Source of the DNA: Shewanella aquimarina
GTDB taxonomy: Bacteria; Pseudomonadota; Gammaproteobacteria; Enterobacterales; Shewanellaceae
DNA length: 64,000 nt
Assembly: GCF_023349185.1 (NCBI RefSeq)
Contig: NZ_JAKIKY010000007.1
Coordinates: forward strand, 1 to 64,000
Reading direction: 5' to 3'
Every line of letters starts with the position of its first letter. The first letter of the stretch is position 1. This document shows, in pieces, positions 52,104 to 62,401 of the stretch. A program made the position numbers and the translations under genes. The notes beneath the pieces are model-generated. The model was not told the DNA's origin and did not search any database. It was given only the letters and a program-made list of their open reading frames with translations.

Positions 52104-52656
52104 ATCGCCTCCAATTCAGAATGTGGCGGCATTTTAGCTCGCTTTGTTGGCCTTGGCGATGACCTAGCGCAGCTTCTTGAGGGAAAATCGGTAAATTTTT
52201 TTTCATCAGGCTAGGTGTAGTGAGAAGTCGGCTAAGGGGAATTGTTTCTCTTTGTATATTTATTCACAATTTTTGGAAAAGTATTTTGTATTGTTGACAC
52301 CTTAGCTTGCATGTTAATCGTCGATTTCTGGTCTCTTTTCTCTGTCAGCTTGTTAGCACTCGTAAAGCCTGATTTCATACCTTGTGAAAGTTCACCTTTC
52401 ATGATTATCGTTATGTTTATTAGCTATTTATTTGATGATTCGGATAAGCGGAATACTGATAGGTCACTTAGCCTATCATTCCCTTTATTCACTTAAATCT
52501 ATGCCCTGCTATTTCATTTTACCGTTTGCAGCGTGGCAGGCGCTGAAAGTGTATTTTTATAAAGTTTTATTTTGGGGGTTGACACCTTGGGGCAAAAAAG
52601 GCAATTCTGTAGAGACATTCAGTGAATATGTTTTGATACGACAGAATAGAATTTAA
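52104..52656. other. Intergenic region between slyD and thrL
   Basis: About 550 AT-rich bases without a credible gene. The 11-mer GTTGACACCTT occurs twice (52293-52303 and 52578-52588); each copy contains a perfect -35 hexamer TTGACA. The second is placed to serve thrL, but no good -10 hexamer stands 16-18 bp after it (the bases there read CAATTC). Short ORFs here have no ribosome site or family resemblance. Confidence 0.35.
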
Positions 52657-52728
52657 ATGTTTAGCCTTAATCTCGTAGTAACCACCATTATTACAACCAC
52701 CACGATTACCAGCGTGGGGGCCGGCTAA
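52657..52728 (+). CDS. thrL: thr operon leader peptide
   Basis: 23 aa beginning MFSLNLVVTTIITTTTIT, with seven Thr and three Ile codons and ending VGAG, comparable to E. coli ThrL (21 aa, ends GNGAG). It precedes a terminator and thrA. Stalling at Thr or Ile codons when charged tRNA is scarce would prevent the terminator from forming. Too short for normal gene finding. Confidence 0.9.
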   Translation: MFSLNLVVTTIITTTTITSVGAG

Positions 52729-52762
52729 GCATACTCGAAAGAAATGATTTGAAATGACTAAG

Positions 52763-52793
52763 CCCGCTCCCCATCAAGGAGCGGGTTTTTTTG
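52763..52793 (+). terminator. thr operon attenuator
   Basis: CCCGCTCC (52763-52770) pairs with GGAGCGGG (52778-52785) and is followed by a run of seven T. It lies 34 bp after the thrL stop and 30 bp before thrA. Confidence 0.88.
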
Positions 52794-52822
52794 TTTCTGG
52801 GGCGCGGTACTAAGGAGAGAAG

Positions 52823-55291
52823 ATGAAGGTAATGAAGTTCGGTGGTACCTCGCTGGCCAATTGGCAGAGGTTTAGTAGTGCGGCGCAGATCGTCTTGGCA
52901 TCGGCCGAGGAACAGCCGACGGCAGTGGTGTTAAGCGCGCCGGCAACCGTGACCAACGGCTTGTTGGAGATGGTGGATCTCGCTGTCGCAGGGGATGATT
53001 TCTCTCCCGTCTTGAGTCAGGTACATGAGGTCTTTAAGACCCTTTATGCAAAGGCCGCCAGCGAGGTCTTGGGTAGCGAGCAGTCAGCAGGCCTCGAAGG
53101 TGTCCTCGCGGCGCAGCTCAAGCACTGGCAAGACAAGCTACAAGGCGTAGTCTTGCTGGGTGAGTGCCCCGACGCTGTTCGCGCCGAGATAGTGGTCGGT
53201 GGCGAGCGCCTCTCGGCGGCGTTGATGGAGCAGTTGATGTTGGCGGCAGGTGTGTCGGCCAATCAGCTAGTGCCGCAACAGTTGTTTGTGGCCCATGGGC
53301 CGGCGCTGGAATCGGTTGTCGATATCGCCGTGAGCAAACAGCGTTTTGCCGAGCTTTCTCTCGATGCCCATCAGGTGTGGGTGATGCCAGGCTTTACCGC
53401 CGGAGACAAGGATGGCCGAGTGGTCACTCTGGGCCGTAACGGCTCAGACTATTCGGCGGCGGTGCTGTCTGCCTGTATCGACGCCAGTTGCTGTGAGATC
53501 TGGACAGATGTGGATGGCGTCTATAATACCGACCCGCGTGTCGTCGCCGATGCCAAGCTGCTGACTCAGCTCAGTTACCAGGAGGCGATGGAGCTGTCTT
53601 ATTTCGGCGCCAAGGTGCTACATCCTAAGACGATTGCGCCTATCGCCCAGTACCATATCCCTTGCTATATACGTAACAGCTTCAACCCTCAGGCGCCCGG
53701 CACCTTAGTGTCGAATCAAGTGGACGAGACAGGGCTGAACGTTAAGGCTATCTCTAATCTCGACGAGCAGACCATGTTCGACATCGCTGGCCCCGGCATG
53801 AAGGGCATGGTTGGCATGGCGAGCCGGACTCTGGGGGCCATCTCCCGCTCCGGGGTGTCAGTCTCCCTTATTACGCAAAGCTCATCCGAGTACAGCATCA
53901 GCTTCTGTGTGGCCACCGCCGATGCCGAGCGAGTGCGCCTGGCGCTGGAGCAGGAGTTTGAGCTTGAGCTTAAGAGCGAGATCCTCGAGCAGATTAGCAT
54001 GCGCCACAACCTGGCCATAGTATCCCTGATAGGTGACGGTATGCGCACCCATAAGGGGGTTGCCGGTAAGTTCTTCCAGGCCTTGGCCCAGGCCAACGTC
54101 AACATAGTGGCTATCGCCCAGGGCTCCTCTGAGCGCTCCATCTCGGCGGTTATCGAGCTGCGCAAGACCAAGCATGCCATCGCCGCCTGTCATCAGAGCT
54201 TCTTCGATGTGCAGCACTATCTGGACGTATTCCTAGTGGGCTGTGGCAATGTGGGCGCCGGCTTGCTCGAACAGATCAAGCAACAGACGGAGATGTTGAA
54301 GGCTCAGCATATCACTGTGCGCGTGTGCGGAGTGGCGAACTCCCGCCAGATGGTGCTCGATGCTAAGGGGATAGATCTTAATCATTGGCAGGGACTGCTT
54401 GCCGACAGCCAGCAGGCTTGCGATCTGGAGAAGATGCTTGCCTGGGCCAAAGAGCAGCAGCTACTCAACCCTGTGCTGGTGGACTGTACCTCAAACGAAG
54501 CCGTGTCCGATCAATATGTTGCGGTAATGAACGCCGGTCTGCATGTGGTGACTCCTAACAAGAAGGCCAACACACGTGATTATGACTATTACCGTGCCCT
54601 GAGGCAGACTGCGCTGCATCAGCGTCGTCAGTTTCTCTATGAGACCACGGTTGGCGCTGGCTTGCCGGTTATCGACAACCTGAAGAAGCTCCTCTTCGCC
54701 GGTGACAAGCTACAGAAATTCAACGGCATACTCTCGGGTTCACTCTCCTACATCTTCGGTATGCTCGATGAGGGGATGAGCCTGTCGGAGGCGACACGTA
54801 TCGCCCGTGAAAAATGCTTTACCGAGCCAGACCCAAGAGACGACCTCAGCGGTATGGACGTGGCCAGGAAGGTGCTTATCCTTGCCCGGGAGGTGGGTAT
54901 GCAGATAGAGCTGAGCGATATCCAGGTGGAGTCTGTGTTGCCGAGTCATTTCGACGCCTCAGGTGATGTCGAGACCTTTATGGCGAATCTGAGTTCACTC
55001 GACAGCGAACTTGCTCAAAGGGTAAATAGCGCCAAGGCCGAGGGTAAGGTGCTGCGTTATGTGGGACAGATCGACGAAGAGGGCTGCCGGGTGAAAATCG
55101 CCGAGGTAGAAGCCAAGGATCCCCTCTACAGCGTCAAGGGCGGTGAGAACGCATTGGCCTTCTACAGCCGCTACTATCAGCCGATCCCCTTCGTGCTTCG
55201 CGGCTATGGCGCGGGTACCGAGGTGACGGCGGCCGGTGTGTTTGCCGACTTGCTGAGAACCCTTAACTGGACACGGGAGATGGGCGTATGA
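52823..55291 (+). CDS. thrA: Bifunctional aspartokinase / homoserine dehydrogenase I
   Basis: 822 aa (E. coli 820). Aspartokinase at the N-terminus ([17 protein letters not shown], then [15 protein letters not shown]), two ACT-type regulatory units at about 310-460, and homoserine dehydrogenase from about 465 ([52 protein letters not shown]). Catalyses the first and third steps from aspartate to threonine and is expected to be inhibited by threonine. GGAGAG ribosome site. Overlaps thrB by 4 bases. Confidence 0.97.
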   Translation: MKVMKFGGTSLANWQRFSSAAQIVLASAEEQPTAVVLSAPATVTNGLLEMVDLAVAGDDFSPVLSQVHEVFKTLYAKAASEVLGSEQSAGLEGVLAAQLKHWQDKLQGVVLLGECPDAVRAEIVVGGERLSAALMEQLMLAAGVSANQLVPQQLFVAHGPALESVVDIAVSKQRFAELSLDAHQVWVMPGFTAGDKDGRVVTLGRNGSDYSAAVLSACIDASCCEIWTDVDGVYNTDPRVVADAKLLTQLSYQEAMELSYFGAKVLHPKTIAPIAQYHIPCYIRNSFNPQAPGTLVSNQVDETGLNVKAISNLDEQTMFDIAGPGMKGMVGMASRTLGAISRSGVSVSLITQSSSEYSISFCVATADAERVRLALEQEFELELKSEILEQISMRHNLAIVSLIGDGMRTHKGVAGKFFQALAQANVNIVAIAQGSSERSISAVIELRKTKHAIAACHQSFFDVQHYLDVFLVGCGNVGAGLLEQIKQQTEMLKAQHITVRVCGVANSRQMVLDAKGIDLNHWQGLLADSQQACDLEKMLAWAKEQQLLNPVLVDCTSNEAVSDQYVAVMNAGLHVVTPNKKANTRDYDYYRALRQTALHQRRQFLYETTVGAGLPVIDNLKKLLFAGDKLQKFNGILSGSLSYIFGMLDEGMSLSEATRIAREKCFTEPDPRDDLSGMDVARKVLILAREVGMQIELSDIQVESVLPSHFDASGDVETFMANLSSLDSELAQRVNSAKAEGKVLRYVGQIDEEGCRVKIAEVEAKDPLYSVKGGENALAFYSRYYQPIPFVLRGYGAGTEVTAAGVFADLLRTLNWTREMGV

Positions 55292-56238
55292 GTTTAACGG
55301 TTTATGCGCCAGCCTCCATGGGCAATGTCGGCGTCGGATTCGATCTGCTGGGCGCCGCCTTGGCGCCGGTAGATGGCAGCCTGCTCGGTGATCGCGTCGC
55401 CATTGAATCGGCTCCCCATGGCGTCTCGCTTAAATTGGCCGGTCACTGGGCCGACAAGTTGCCTGCCGCCTGCGAGGAGAATATCGTCTACCAGTGCGCC
55501 CACTTCTTCCTCGAGCAGCTCGGTAGTGAGGCTGGCGTTGCCATGACACTGGAGAAGAACCTGCCGGTGGGCAGCGGCCTTGGCTCCAGTGCCAGCTCGG
55601 TCGTTGCCGCGCTTTATGCCCTGAACGAGCATTTCGACAGACCCTATGACAGCGATGCGCTGCTGAGGTTGATGGGTGAATTTGAAGGCAAGATCAGCGG
55701 CTCTGTGCACTATGACAATGTTGCGCCCTGTTATCTAGGTGGCATGCAGTTGATGCTGGATACCCCTAGCGCCGTGTGTCAGGACCTGCCGGTGTTTAAA
55801 GACTGGTATTGGGTGGTGGCCTACCCAGGCATCTCTCTTTCAACGGCCAAGATGCGCGCCTTGCTGCCAGCGCAATACGATAAGTCAGTAACCATAGATT
55901 TCGGTCGTTACCTGAGTGCCTTTGTGCATGCCAGTTATCGCCAAGATGCCAAGCTCGCCATAGAGGTATTAAAAGATGTGCTGGCGGAACCTTACCGCGC
56001 CGCAGAAATTCCCGGTTATGAGCAGGCGCGCGCCGCCTTGGCCGAACTCGGCATGGCCACCACGGGGATCTCGGGCAGTGGCCCGACACTGTTTACCGTG
56101 ACCGATAACCTGGAGACGGCTAAGCAGGCCAAGGCCTGGTTAGATGCGAATTATGTCACCTCTGGCGCTGGTTTTTCCCATATATGTCAAATTGATATGC
56201 TCGGCACGCGCCGTGTAGATGCACCACTTTTAGATTAA
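55288..56238 (+). CDS. thrB: Homoserine kinase
   Basis: 316 aa, GHMP kinase family. The ATP-binding motif is [20 protein letters not shown] (about residue 92). N-terminal [21 protein letters not shown] and C-terminal [10 protein letters not shown] are the other two family motifs. Phosphorylates homoserine. Its ATG overlaps the thrA stop (ATGA). Confidence 0.97.
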   Translation: MSLTVYAPASMGNVGVGFDLLGAALAPVDGSLLGDRVAIESAPHGVSLKLAGHWADKLPAACEENIVYQCAHFFLEQLGSEAGVAMTLEKNLPVGSGLGSSASSVVAALYALNEHFDRPYDSDALLRLMGEFEGKISGSVHYDNVAPCYLGGMQLMLDTPSAVCQDLPVFKDWYWVVAYPGISLSTAKMRALLPAQYDKSVTIDFGRYLSAFVHASYRQDAKLAIEVLKDVLAEPYRAAEIPGYEQARAALAELGMATTGISGSGPTLFTVTDNLETAKQAKAWLDANYVTSGAGFSHICQIDMLGTRRVDAPLLD

Positions 56239-56252
56239 TAGGCGGATGTAAG

Positions 56253-57536
56253 ATGGAACTCTATAACTTAAAACACCCCTCACAGAAGGTTAGTTTCACT
56301 CAGGCGGTTAAATTGGGCCTGGGGCGGGATCGCGGCCTGTTTTTCCCTGTCACTATCCCAAGGCTGGACGATGTGGATGCGCTGCTGGCGATGGACTTCG
56401 TCAAGCGCTCAAAGGCGATATTGGGCGCCTGGTTGGCCGACGAGCTTGGCCAGGAGCTGGTGGATAGCCTGGTTGAGCGCGCCTTCAATTTTGAGCTGCC
56501 GCTGACCAAGGCCGATGACAAGCGTTATTGCCTCGAGCTGTTCCACGGTCCAACCCTGGCCTTTAAAGACTTCGGCGCACGCTTCATGGCGCAGTGCCTC
56601 AATAGCCTGGCACAGGAAGATAAACTCACCATATTGACCGCCACCTCGGGGGATACCGGCGCCGCAGTCGCCGATGCCTTCTATGGGCTGGATAAGGTAC
56701 AGGTGGTGGTGCTCTATCCTAAGGGCAAGATCAGCCTGCTACAGGAGAAGATGTTTACTACTCTGGGTGACAACATACATACGGTGGCGGTGGAGAGCGA
56801 TTTCGATGCCTGTCAGGAGATGGTCAAGGCCGCCTTCGAAGACAGCGACGTGCGTGACGGTCTGCACCTTAACTCGGCCAACTCTATTAACATCAGTCGT
56901 TTGCTGGCGCAGATCTGTTACTACTTCGAGGCGGTGGCCCAGTTTAAGCGAGCTAATCAAGGCGATCCTGTGATTGCCGTGCCCAGCGGTAACTTCGGCA
57001 ACCTGACGGCGGGCCTATTTGCCAAGGCGATGGGGCTACCGGTGAAGCGTTTCGTGGCGGCCACCAACAGTAACGATACCGTGCCTCGCTATCTGGCCGA
57101 TGGTCAGTGGTCGCCCAAGGCAACCGTCGCGACCCTCTCTAATGCCATGGATGTGGCCGAGCCGAGCAATTGGCCCAGGGTTGAGACCATCATGGAGGTG
57201 ATGAACTGGCCGCTGAGCGAGCTGGTGGGCGTTGGTCTCTCCGAGCAAGATACGGTGGAGGCGCTGGATGAGCTCTATCGTGGCGGTTATCTATCCGAGC
57301 CTCACGCAGCGATTGCGGCCAAGGCGCTGTCGTTAACCATGTCGGCCGATGAGCAGGGGATCTTCCTCGGTACGGCCCATCCGGCCAAGTTTAAAGAGGT
57401 GGTGGAGCAGGCGCTCAATATTGAGCTTGAGCTGCCACCAGAGCTACAAGCGGTGAAGGATAAGCCTATCCTGTCGGCCGAACTGCCTGCCGATTTTGCC
57501 CGCTTCAAGGCTCACCTGTTTGAGACCTTAGCTTAA
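56253..57536 (+). CDS. thrC: Threonine synthase
   Basis: 427 aa. PLP enzyme that converts O-phosphohomoserine to threonine. The PLP Lys is in GPTLAFKDFGARFMAQ (about residue 107), with TATSGDTGAAVADAF binding the phosphate and AVPSGNFGNLTAG later. Starts 14 bp after thrB and ends the operon. Confidence 0.97.
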   Translation: MELYNLKHPSQKVSFTQAVKLGLGRDRGLFFPVTIPRLDDVDALLAMDFVKRSKAILGAWLADELGQELVDSLVERAFNFELPLTKADDKRYCLELFHGPTLAFKDFGARFMAQCLNSLAQEDKLTILTATSGDTGAAVADAFYGLDKVQVVVLYPKGKISLLQEKMFTTLGDNIHTVAVESDFDACQEMVKAAFEDSDVRDGLHLNSANSINISRLLAQICYYFEAVAQFKRANQGDPVIAVPSGNFGNLTAGLFAKAMGLPVKRFVAATNSNDTVPRYLADGQWSPKATVATLSNAMDVAEPSNWPRVETIMEVMNWPLSELVGVGLSEQDTVEALDELYRGGYLSEPHAAIAAKALSLTMSADEQGIFLGTAHPAKFKEVVEQALNIELELPPELQAVKDKPILSAELPADFARFKAHLFETLA

Positions 57537-57562
57537 CCACTGTCTGGTTATTTATGCTTAAC

Positions 57563-57593
57563 AGCCAAGGCGATAGTGCCTTGGCTTTTTTTA
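57563..57593 (+). terminator. Terminator of thrABC
   Basis: AGCCAAGGC (57563-57571) / GCCTTGGCT (57578-57586), 6-nt loop, then T7. The 290 bases from here to the next gene hold nothing else that I recognise. Confidence 0.92.
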
Positions 57594-57879
57594 TGCCCGC
57601 TTCTGTCTGTTTTATCTCTTAGGACTGTTTTTTAGTTCAATTAGGCTGTTTCTATCCAGTTGTTTCAATCCAGTTGTTTAGATGGGGCGGCAGCTAACCT
57701 CCGTGCCGTATTTTATTAGCATTATCAGCAATGCGTTTGCATCGAATCGCGTCCATTACCTAGGTTGCCAAATGTATCAATGACCTTGAGACCGGCGTGA
57801 TGGTTATCACAACCAAGCTCTGCTAAATCACTTATCTTACGGGCCTTTTTCTTTAGCCATTATTTGATAGAGCCGTGAC

Positions 57880-58179
57880 GTGTTGCATCTTAGAGTGATT
57901 TTATCTGGCCTTTGTTTACTGACAGCCTGCGCCTCAAATGAGCCACAGCTCTACTCGCGAATTAATGAGGCCTATGATTTCGAGGTGACCCATTGCGATA
58001 GTTTCGCTATGGTGACTGGGATAGGCAGAGGGGAGGCGCCGCTAAGGGCGGCGCGGGAGAATGCCAAGCAGCAAGGTGAGGCCCTGCAGGGCACTCATAT
58101 CGTCTGGCTACAGGAGGATCACTTCGACAGGGATAATCAGGTCAGGGTGATTGCCGTGGTCTATAAGTGCTTGTTTTAG
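57880..58179 (+). CDS. Small lipoprotein, DUF4156-like
   Basis: 99 aa from a GTG. A lipoprotein signal ends in LLTAC (Cys at about residue 17). The mature part has two further cysteines (THCDSF and the final VYKCLF) and the pattern [22 protein letters not shown], as in DUF4156 outer-membrane lipoproteins. No function is known. It converges on nfo with a four-base overlap of the stop codons. Confidence 0.7.
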   Translation: MLHLRVILSGLCLLTACASNEPQLYSRINEAYDFEVTHCDSFAMVTGIGRGEAPLRAARENAKQQGEALQGTHIVWLQEDHFDRDNQVRVIAVVYKCLF

Positions 58180-59027
58180 CGAACCTGACTCCTTAGCCAG
58201 TTGATCTCTTGTGGCCAGATCTCAGGTTCTATCGTCTCCAGGATGAGTGGGATCTGCTTAGTCGCGGGGTGTTTCATGATATAGCTAAACGCATCCATGC
58301 CGATATAACCGGCGCCGAGGGAGTGGTGCCTGTCGACCCGGCTGTTGAGGGGCGTTTTGCTGTCGTTAAGGTGCATCGCCTTAAGGTAGCGGTTGCCCAC
58401 TATGGCATCGAATTGTCCGAAGCTCGCTTCGCAGGCCTCATGGGTCGTTAAATCATAGCCAGCGGCAAACATGTGGCAGGTGTCGATACAGACACCTACG
58501 CGGCTCTTATCTTCTACCTTGTCGATGATCTGCGCCAGCTGCTCGAAGCTATGGCCCAGGTTTGACCCCTGACCCGCGGTGTTTTCTATGATGGCGCTGA
58601 CGCCTTGCGTCTTGTCCAGTGCCAGATTGATCGATTCGCTGATGCGGGCCAGGCACTCGTCTATGTCTATCTTGTTGAGATGACTACCGGGATGAAAGTT
58701 GAGCAGGGTCAATCCCATCTGTTCGCAGCGCTGCATCTCGTCGAGAAAGGCTTCTCGCGAGCGCGTGAGCTGCTCGGTATCCGGATGGCCAAGATTAATC
58801 AGATAGCTGTCGTGGGGCAGAATGGCATCGGGGCGAATATTGGCCTGCTCGCAGTTGGCCTTGAAGTCGGCTATCTGCTTAGGACAGAGCGGCGCCGCCT
58901 GCCAACGTCTCTGATTCTTGGTAAATAGCGCAAAGGCGTTGGCGCCAATCTTCTGTGCGTTTAGCGGCGCATTGGCGATACCGCCGGCGGCGCTGACATG
59001 GGCACCAACCCAATGAGTGTCTGACAT
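58176..59027 (-). CDS. nfo: Endonuclease IV (apurinic/apyrimidinic endonuclease)
   Basis: 283 aa. Zinc-dependent TIM barrel that cuts at abasic sites. Zinc-ligand segments are visible: [12 protein letters not shown] (start), [64 protein letters not shown] and LILETIEPE. Length is normal. Convergent with the lipoprotein gene. Confidence 0.96.
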   Translation of the reverse strand: MSDTHWVGAHVSAAGGIANAPLNAQKIGANAFALFTKNQRRWQAAPLCPKQIADFKANCEQANIRPDAILPHDSYLINLGHPDTEQLTRSREAFLDEMQRCEQMGLTLLNFHPGSHLNKIDIDECLARISESINLALDKTQGVSAIIENTAGQGSNLGHSFEQLAQIIDKVEDKSRVGVCIDTCHMFAAGYDLTTHEACEASFGQFDAIVGNRYLKAMHLNDSKTPLNSRVDRHHSLGAGYIGMDAFSYIMKHPATKQIPLILETIEPEIWPQEINWLRSQVR

Positions 59028-59147
59028 TCTTCCTCACTAACTTTCAACAAGCTTATAAATTATCACGGTATTTTGAGCGATTTTTCTAGGCTGGACTATG
59101 CTCAATGAAAGGTATTTAGCCTTAATTGTTTATTTTTCGATAGTGGA

Positions 59148-61184
59148 ATGGACTCTAGCGTGTTTAAGGATCTCTCTCAATCTGAATTTATGGACTTCGG
59201 CCCAGCCTTGATCGCCCAGCTGGGTAAGTTACAGGGACAGTTTATTCGTGGTGACGATGTGCTCTTGCCCCTGTGTCGTGTTCTGGCCGATAGCAGCGGC
59301 GCCGAGTCTGTGATGATCTTGTCTCGTCGCCTGCTGGCCTGTGACGAGATGCCGGCCGATGTCACCTGCTGGTGCCGGGATTCTATGCGATATATCACCC
59401 TGTGGCGCCAGGTAAAGGACTGGCCGCTGTTGGATGGTCAACGCGGTGCACATCTGTGGCAGCGATTTGTGGTGTGGCCCATCGAGGGGCTAGACGTCAA
59501 TATCTTCTTCTATCGCCCGGTCAAGGGCTGGCTGTCGTTTCTCACCTCCTATCAGACCTTTATTGCCGATAGTATCAGCGGCATGTTGCAGCAGCAGAGC
59601 CTGGATTGGCAGCAGAGCCGTAATGCCCAGATCATCAAGTCGATCGACACCCAGATGTATCAGTCTATCGTCAGTAACAGCGAGGATATGATAGTGGTTG
59701 CTTCGCGCCAGAAGGGGATGGCGCCCGTGATCATGTATGCCAACGCGGCGGCAACCGCCATCAGCCAATATCCCCGCAGTCAGCTGATCGGCAAGTCGAT
59801 TGAGCTCTTCTTCGGAGATCAGGATGACAAGGCGCAGGAACTGCTGGAGGCGATAGAGCTGCGCCTGGAATTTACCGGCGAGCTGGTTTGTTCGACCGCT
59901 ACGGGGGAGAAAGTGATCCTGCATACCCATCTGATTGCCTTAAACGAGCAGTATGAAGACGGCAGCCTGTTTACCCTGGTGGGGAGGGATATCACAGAGC
60001 AGAAGCTGATGCAAAATACCATGGCCCGTACGCAAAAGATGCAGGCCATGGGCCAGCTGGTGGGCGGTGTGGCCCACGATTTCAACAACATCTTGGGTGT
60101 GCTCAAGGGCAATCTGGAACTGATGGAGCTCAAGGGCAAGGACGATACCATAGCACGTTACCTGGCCACGGCGCTCAAAGCTTGTCAGCGAGGCACCGAC
60201 CTGACCCGGCGCCTGCTGCAGTTTTCCCGGCAGGAGCAATTCAGTGCCCAACCGGTGCAGGTCAATGAGGTGCTGCTGGGCTTAGAGGAGCTGCTGGAGA
60301 AGTCGTTAACCACTCAGGTGAGCCTCAATATTTTGCCTCAAGCGTCGATGCGGGATATCTGTGTCGATCGTGGCGACCTGGAAGATGCCCTGATTAACCT
60401 GGTATTGAACGCCAAGGATGCCATGCATGGGGAAGGGCAGATCACCATAGCGACAGGTGAGCAGTATCTGTCGGGCTATCTGCCAGGAGTGGGCAATACG
60501 GTCAGCACAGATAACCGCGACTATGTGTGGGTCTCTGTGATCGATCAGGGTGGGGGGATAGCCGATCACCTGCTGGATAAGATTTTCGAGCCATTCTTTA
60601 CCACCAAGGATAAGAGCAAGGGGACCGGACTCGGCCTCTCCATGGTGTACGGCTTCGTAAAACGCTCTAACGGTTACATGAGTATCATGCACACAGGCGC
60701 AGAGGGCACTGAGATACGCCTCTGGTTTCCGGCCATCAAGCCGGTCGAGCGACAGAGCGAGCGACATCACAGGCCGCTCGAGTACCCCAAGGTCGCGCGG
60801 CCCATCAGGGTGCTCATCGTCGATGATGAACCCGACCTGCTGGAGGTGCTCTGCGATCACTGTCAGATGATGGGGATGGAGGTGCTGGCCTATACAGACC
60901 CTCTGTTGGTCAGGGAGCAGTTTAGCGGCGGCATAGAAAACATAGATCTCATCATCTCAGATCTCTTGATGCCAGGTGGCATAAACGGCTATGAGCTGGT
61001 GACAGATTTGAATCGGCACACAGCTATCCCTGTGCTCTTGATCTCAGGTTATGTCGGTGATGTCGGGATCAGTAGCCGGGAAGATCTGCCCTTTAAGGTA
61101 CTACAGAAGCCCTTTGATATTAGCGCCTTCGTGCGTGGGCTCGAAGAGATAGGGATTGAGTTTTTACAAGGAGAATTGCGATGA
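59148..61184 (+). CDS. Soluble hybrid sensor histidine kinase (PAS, HisKA, HATPase, receiver)
   Basis: 678 aa with no membrane segment. Residues ~1-165 form an unrecognised, tryptophan-rich input region; ~172-288 a PAS domain (SNSEDMIVVASRQ ... LFTLVGRDITEQK); His310 in GGVAHDFNNILGVL is the phospho-acceptor; the ATPase has INLVLNAKDAM (N box, about 416-426), DQGGGI, FEPFFTTKDKSKGTGLGLS; the receiver (~553-670) has DDEPD and phospho-acceptor Asp605 in ISDLLMPGG, with Lys654. The downstream regulator overlaps its stop by 4 bases. Stimulus unknown; the hemerythrin neighbour hints at oxygen, NO or redox. Confidence 0.85.
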   Translation: MDSSVFKDLSQSEFMDFGPALIAQLGKLQGQFIRGDDVLLPLCRVLADSSGAESVMILSRRLLACDEMPADVTCWCRDSMRYITLWRQVKDWPLLDGQRGAHLWQRFVVWPIEGLDVNIFFYRPVKGWLSFLTSYQTFIADSISGMLQQQSLDWQQSRNAQIIKSIDTQMYQSIVSNSEDMIVVASRQKGMAPVIMYANAAATAISQYPRSQLIGKSIELFFGDQDDKAQELLEAIELRLEFTGELVCSTATGEKVILHTHLIALNEQYEDGSLFTLVGRDITEQKLMQNTMARTQKMQAMGQLVGGVAHDFNNILGVLKGNLELMELKGKDDTIARYLATALKACQRGTDLTRRLLQFSRQEQFSAQPVQVNEVLLGLEELLEKSLTTQVSLNILPQASMRDICVDRGDLEDALINLVLNAKDAMHGEGQITIATGEQYLSGYLPGVGNTVSTDNRDYVWVSVIDQGGGIADHLLDKIFEPFFTTKDKSKGTGLGLSMVYGFVKRSNGYMSIMHTGAEGTEIRLWFPAIKPVERQSERHHRPLEYPKVARPIRVLIVDDEPDLLEVLCDHCQMMGMEVLAYTDPLLVREQFSGGIENIDLIISDLLMPGGINGYELVTDLNRHTAIPVLLISGYVGDVGISSREDLPFKVLQKPFDISAFVRGLEEIGIEFLQGELR

Positions 61185-62275
61185 ACAACATGGAGATTTG
61201 GGTTGTCGACGATGACAGGGATTACTGCGAGCTGATCGTCGAGATGTTGCAAGATGAATTTAAGGTGACTCCCTTCTATGGTGCGGCCGATTTTCGTATT
61301 GCCCTGCAAAGTAGCCAACCCGACCTGTTGTTGATGGATATCAATCTGCCCGATACCGATGGCATCACTCTCTGCAAAGAGCTGCAGGAAACAAACCAGG
61401 AGGTGGCCGTGCTGTTTGTCTCTGGGATGAATACCCTAGAGGAGCGGCTCAAGGCCTATGAGGTGAATGCGGTGGACTTTATCGCTAAACCCTTTGAGTT
61501 AAAAGAGTTACTGGCCAAGGTCCATAGCGTCGCCCACTATGTGATGAAGCAGAGAGAGCTGATTCAGGCGGAATCAGTCTCCCGCAACATGGCCTTTCAG
61601 TCGATGACCGAGTCGTCTCAGTATGGCTGCGTATTGCAGTTCTTTCGCCAGTGTTTTCTCTGTCACGATCACCAGACTCTGGCCGATGCCTTCTTTGACC
61701 TGATGCAGCAGCTTAATCTCAACACCTGCCTGGAGATACGTGGTGATAGCGTGGAGTATTTTGCGCCTAGGCATGCCGCGATCAGCCCCATAGAGTCGAA
61801 CATTCTCGAACTGCTGGACAAACATGGCCGCCTGTATGACTTTGGCTGCCGTACCATATGCAACGATAAACATGTCTCCTTCCTGATCAAAAATATGCCG
61901 ATAAATGACGAGGTGCTCTATGGCAGGTTACGGGATATTATCGCCGTGGTGGTCGAAGGCCTCGAGGCGCGCGTCATGGATATCGGTCGTCAGCAGACAC
62001 TGAAACAGGTTTTTGTCGATATCGAAGCACTTATCGGTGACATCAACGCCGCGACCCTTGAGCATGATGAAAGATTCAGTGCCGCACTCATTAACATGAC
62101 CACTGAGATCCGCGGCAGCTTTCATGTGCTGGACATGACCATAGAGCAGGAAGATTATTTTACCGCGCTCATCGAGCGTAATTTGAAGGAGGTGAAGTCG
62201 GCCTCGCAGGCCTTTACCCGCCTACAGTCTGCGCTGGGCAAGGTGATGGATGTACTGGGGGCAAGCGTACCTTAA
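61181..62275 (+). CDS. Response regulator with unrecognised C-terminal output region
   Basis: 364 aa. Residues 1-120 are a receiver: acidic triad VVDDDRD, phospho-acceptor Asp53 (LLMDINLPDTDG) and Lys103 (FIAKPFEL). A helical linker follows, then about residues 145-265 with GAF-like features (LADAFFDLMQQLNLNTCLEIRG ... LYDFGCRTICNDKHVSFLIKN), and a helical C-terminal part to 364. No DNA-binding, GGDEF, EAL or phosphatase motif is evident. Its ATG overlaps the kinase stop, so the two form a pair. A CFLCH sequence at about 158-162 is unlikely to bind haem in the cytoplasm. Confidence 0.8.
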   Translation: MNNMEIWVVDDDRDYCELIVEMLQDEFKVTPFYGAADFRIALQSSQPDLLLMDINLPDTDGITLCKELQETNQEVAVLFVSGMNTLEERLKAYEVNAVDFIAKPFELKELLAKVHSVAHYVMKQRELIQAESVSRNMAFQSMTESSQYGCVLQFFRQCFLCHDHQTLADAFFDLMQQLNLNTCLEIRGDSVEYFAPRHAAISPIESNILELLDKHGRLYDFGCRTICNDKHVSFLIKNMPINDEVLYGRLRDIIAVVVEGLEARVMDIGRQQTLKQVFVDIEALIGDINAATLEHDERFSAALINMTTEIRGSFHVLDMTIEQEDYFTALIERNLKEVKSASQAFTRLQSALGKVMDVLGASVP

Positions 62276-62401
62276 GTGATTATTTTATGTTCATTTTTCT
62301 TGATCTGAGTCACGTCATCATGGCGGGTTACATATTAGTGTGAGTAAAAGTTCAACAATTGACTATAGTAACTAAAGGCGTCTAGAAGGTTGGAGGTGAC
62401 G

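Noticed and set aside
52242..52656. Two short open frames between slyD and thrL
   Set aside because: AT-rich chance frames without ribosome sites or family resemblance.
61652..61666. CFLCH in the response regulator as a haem c site
   Set aside because: The protein has no signal peptide, and c-type haem is attached only in the periplasm.
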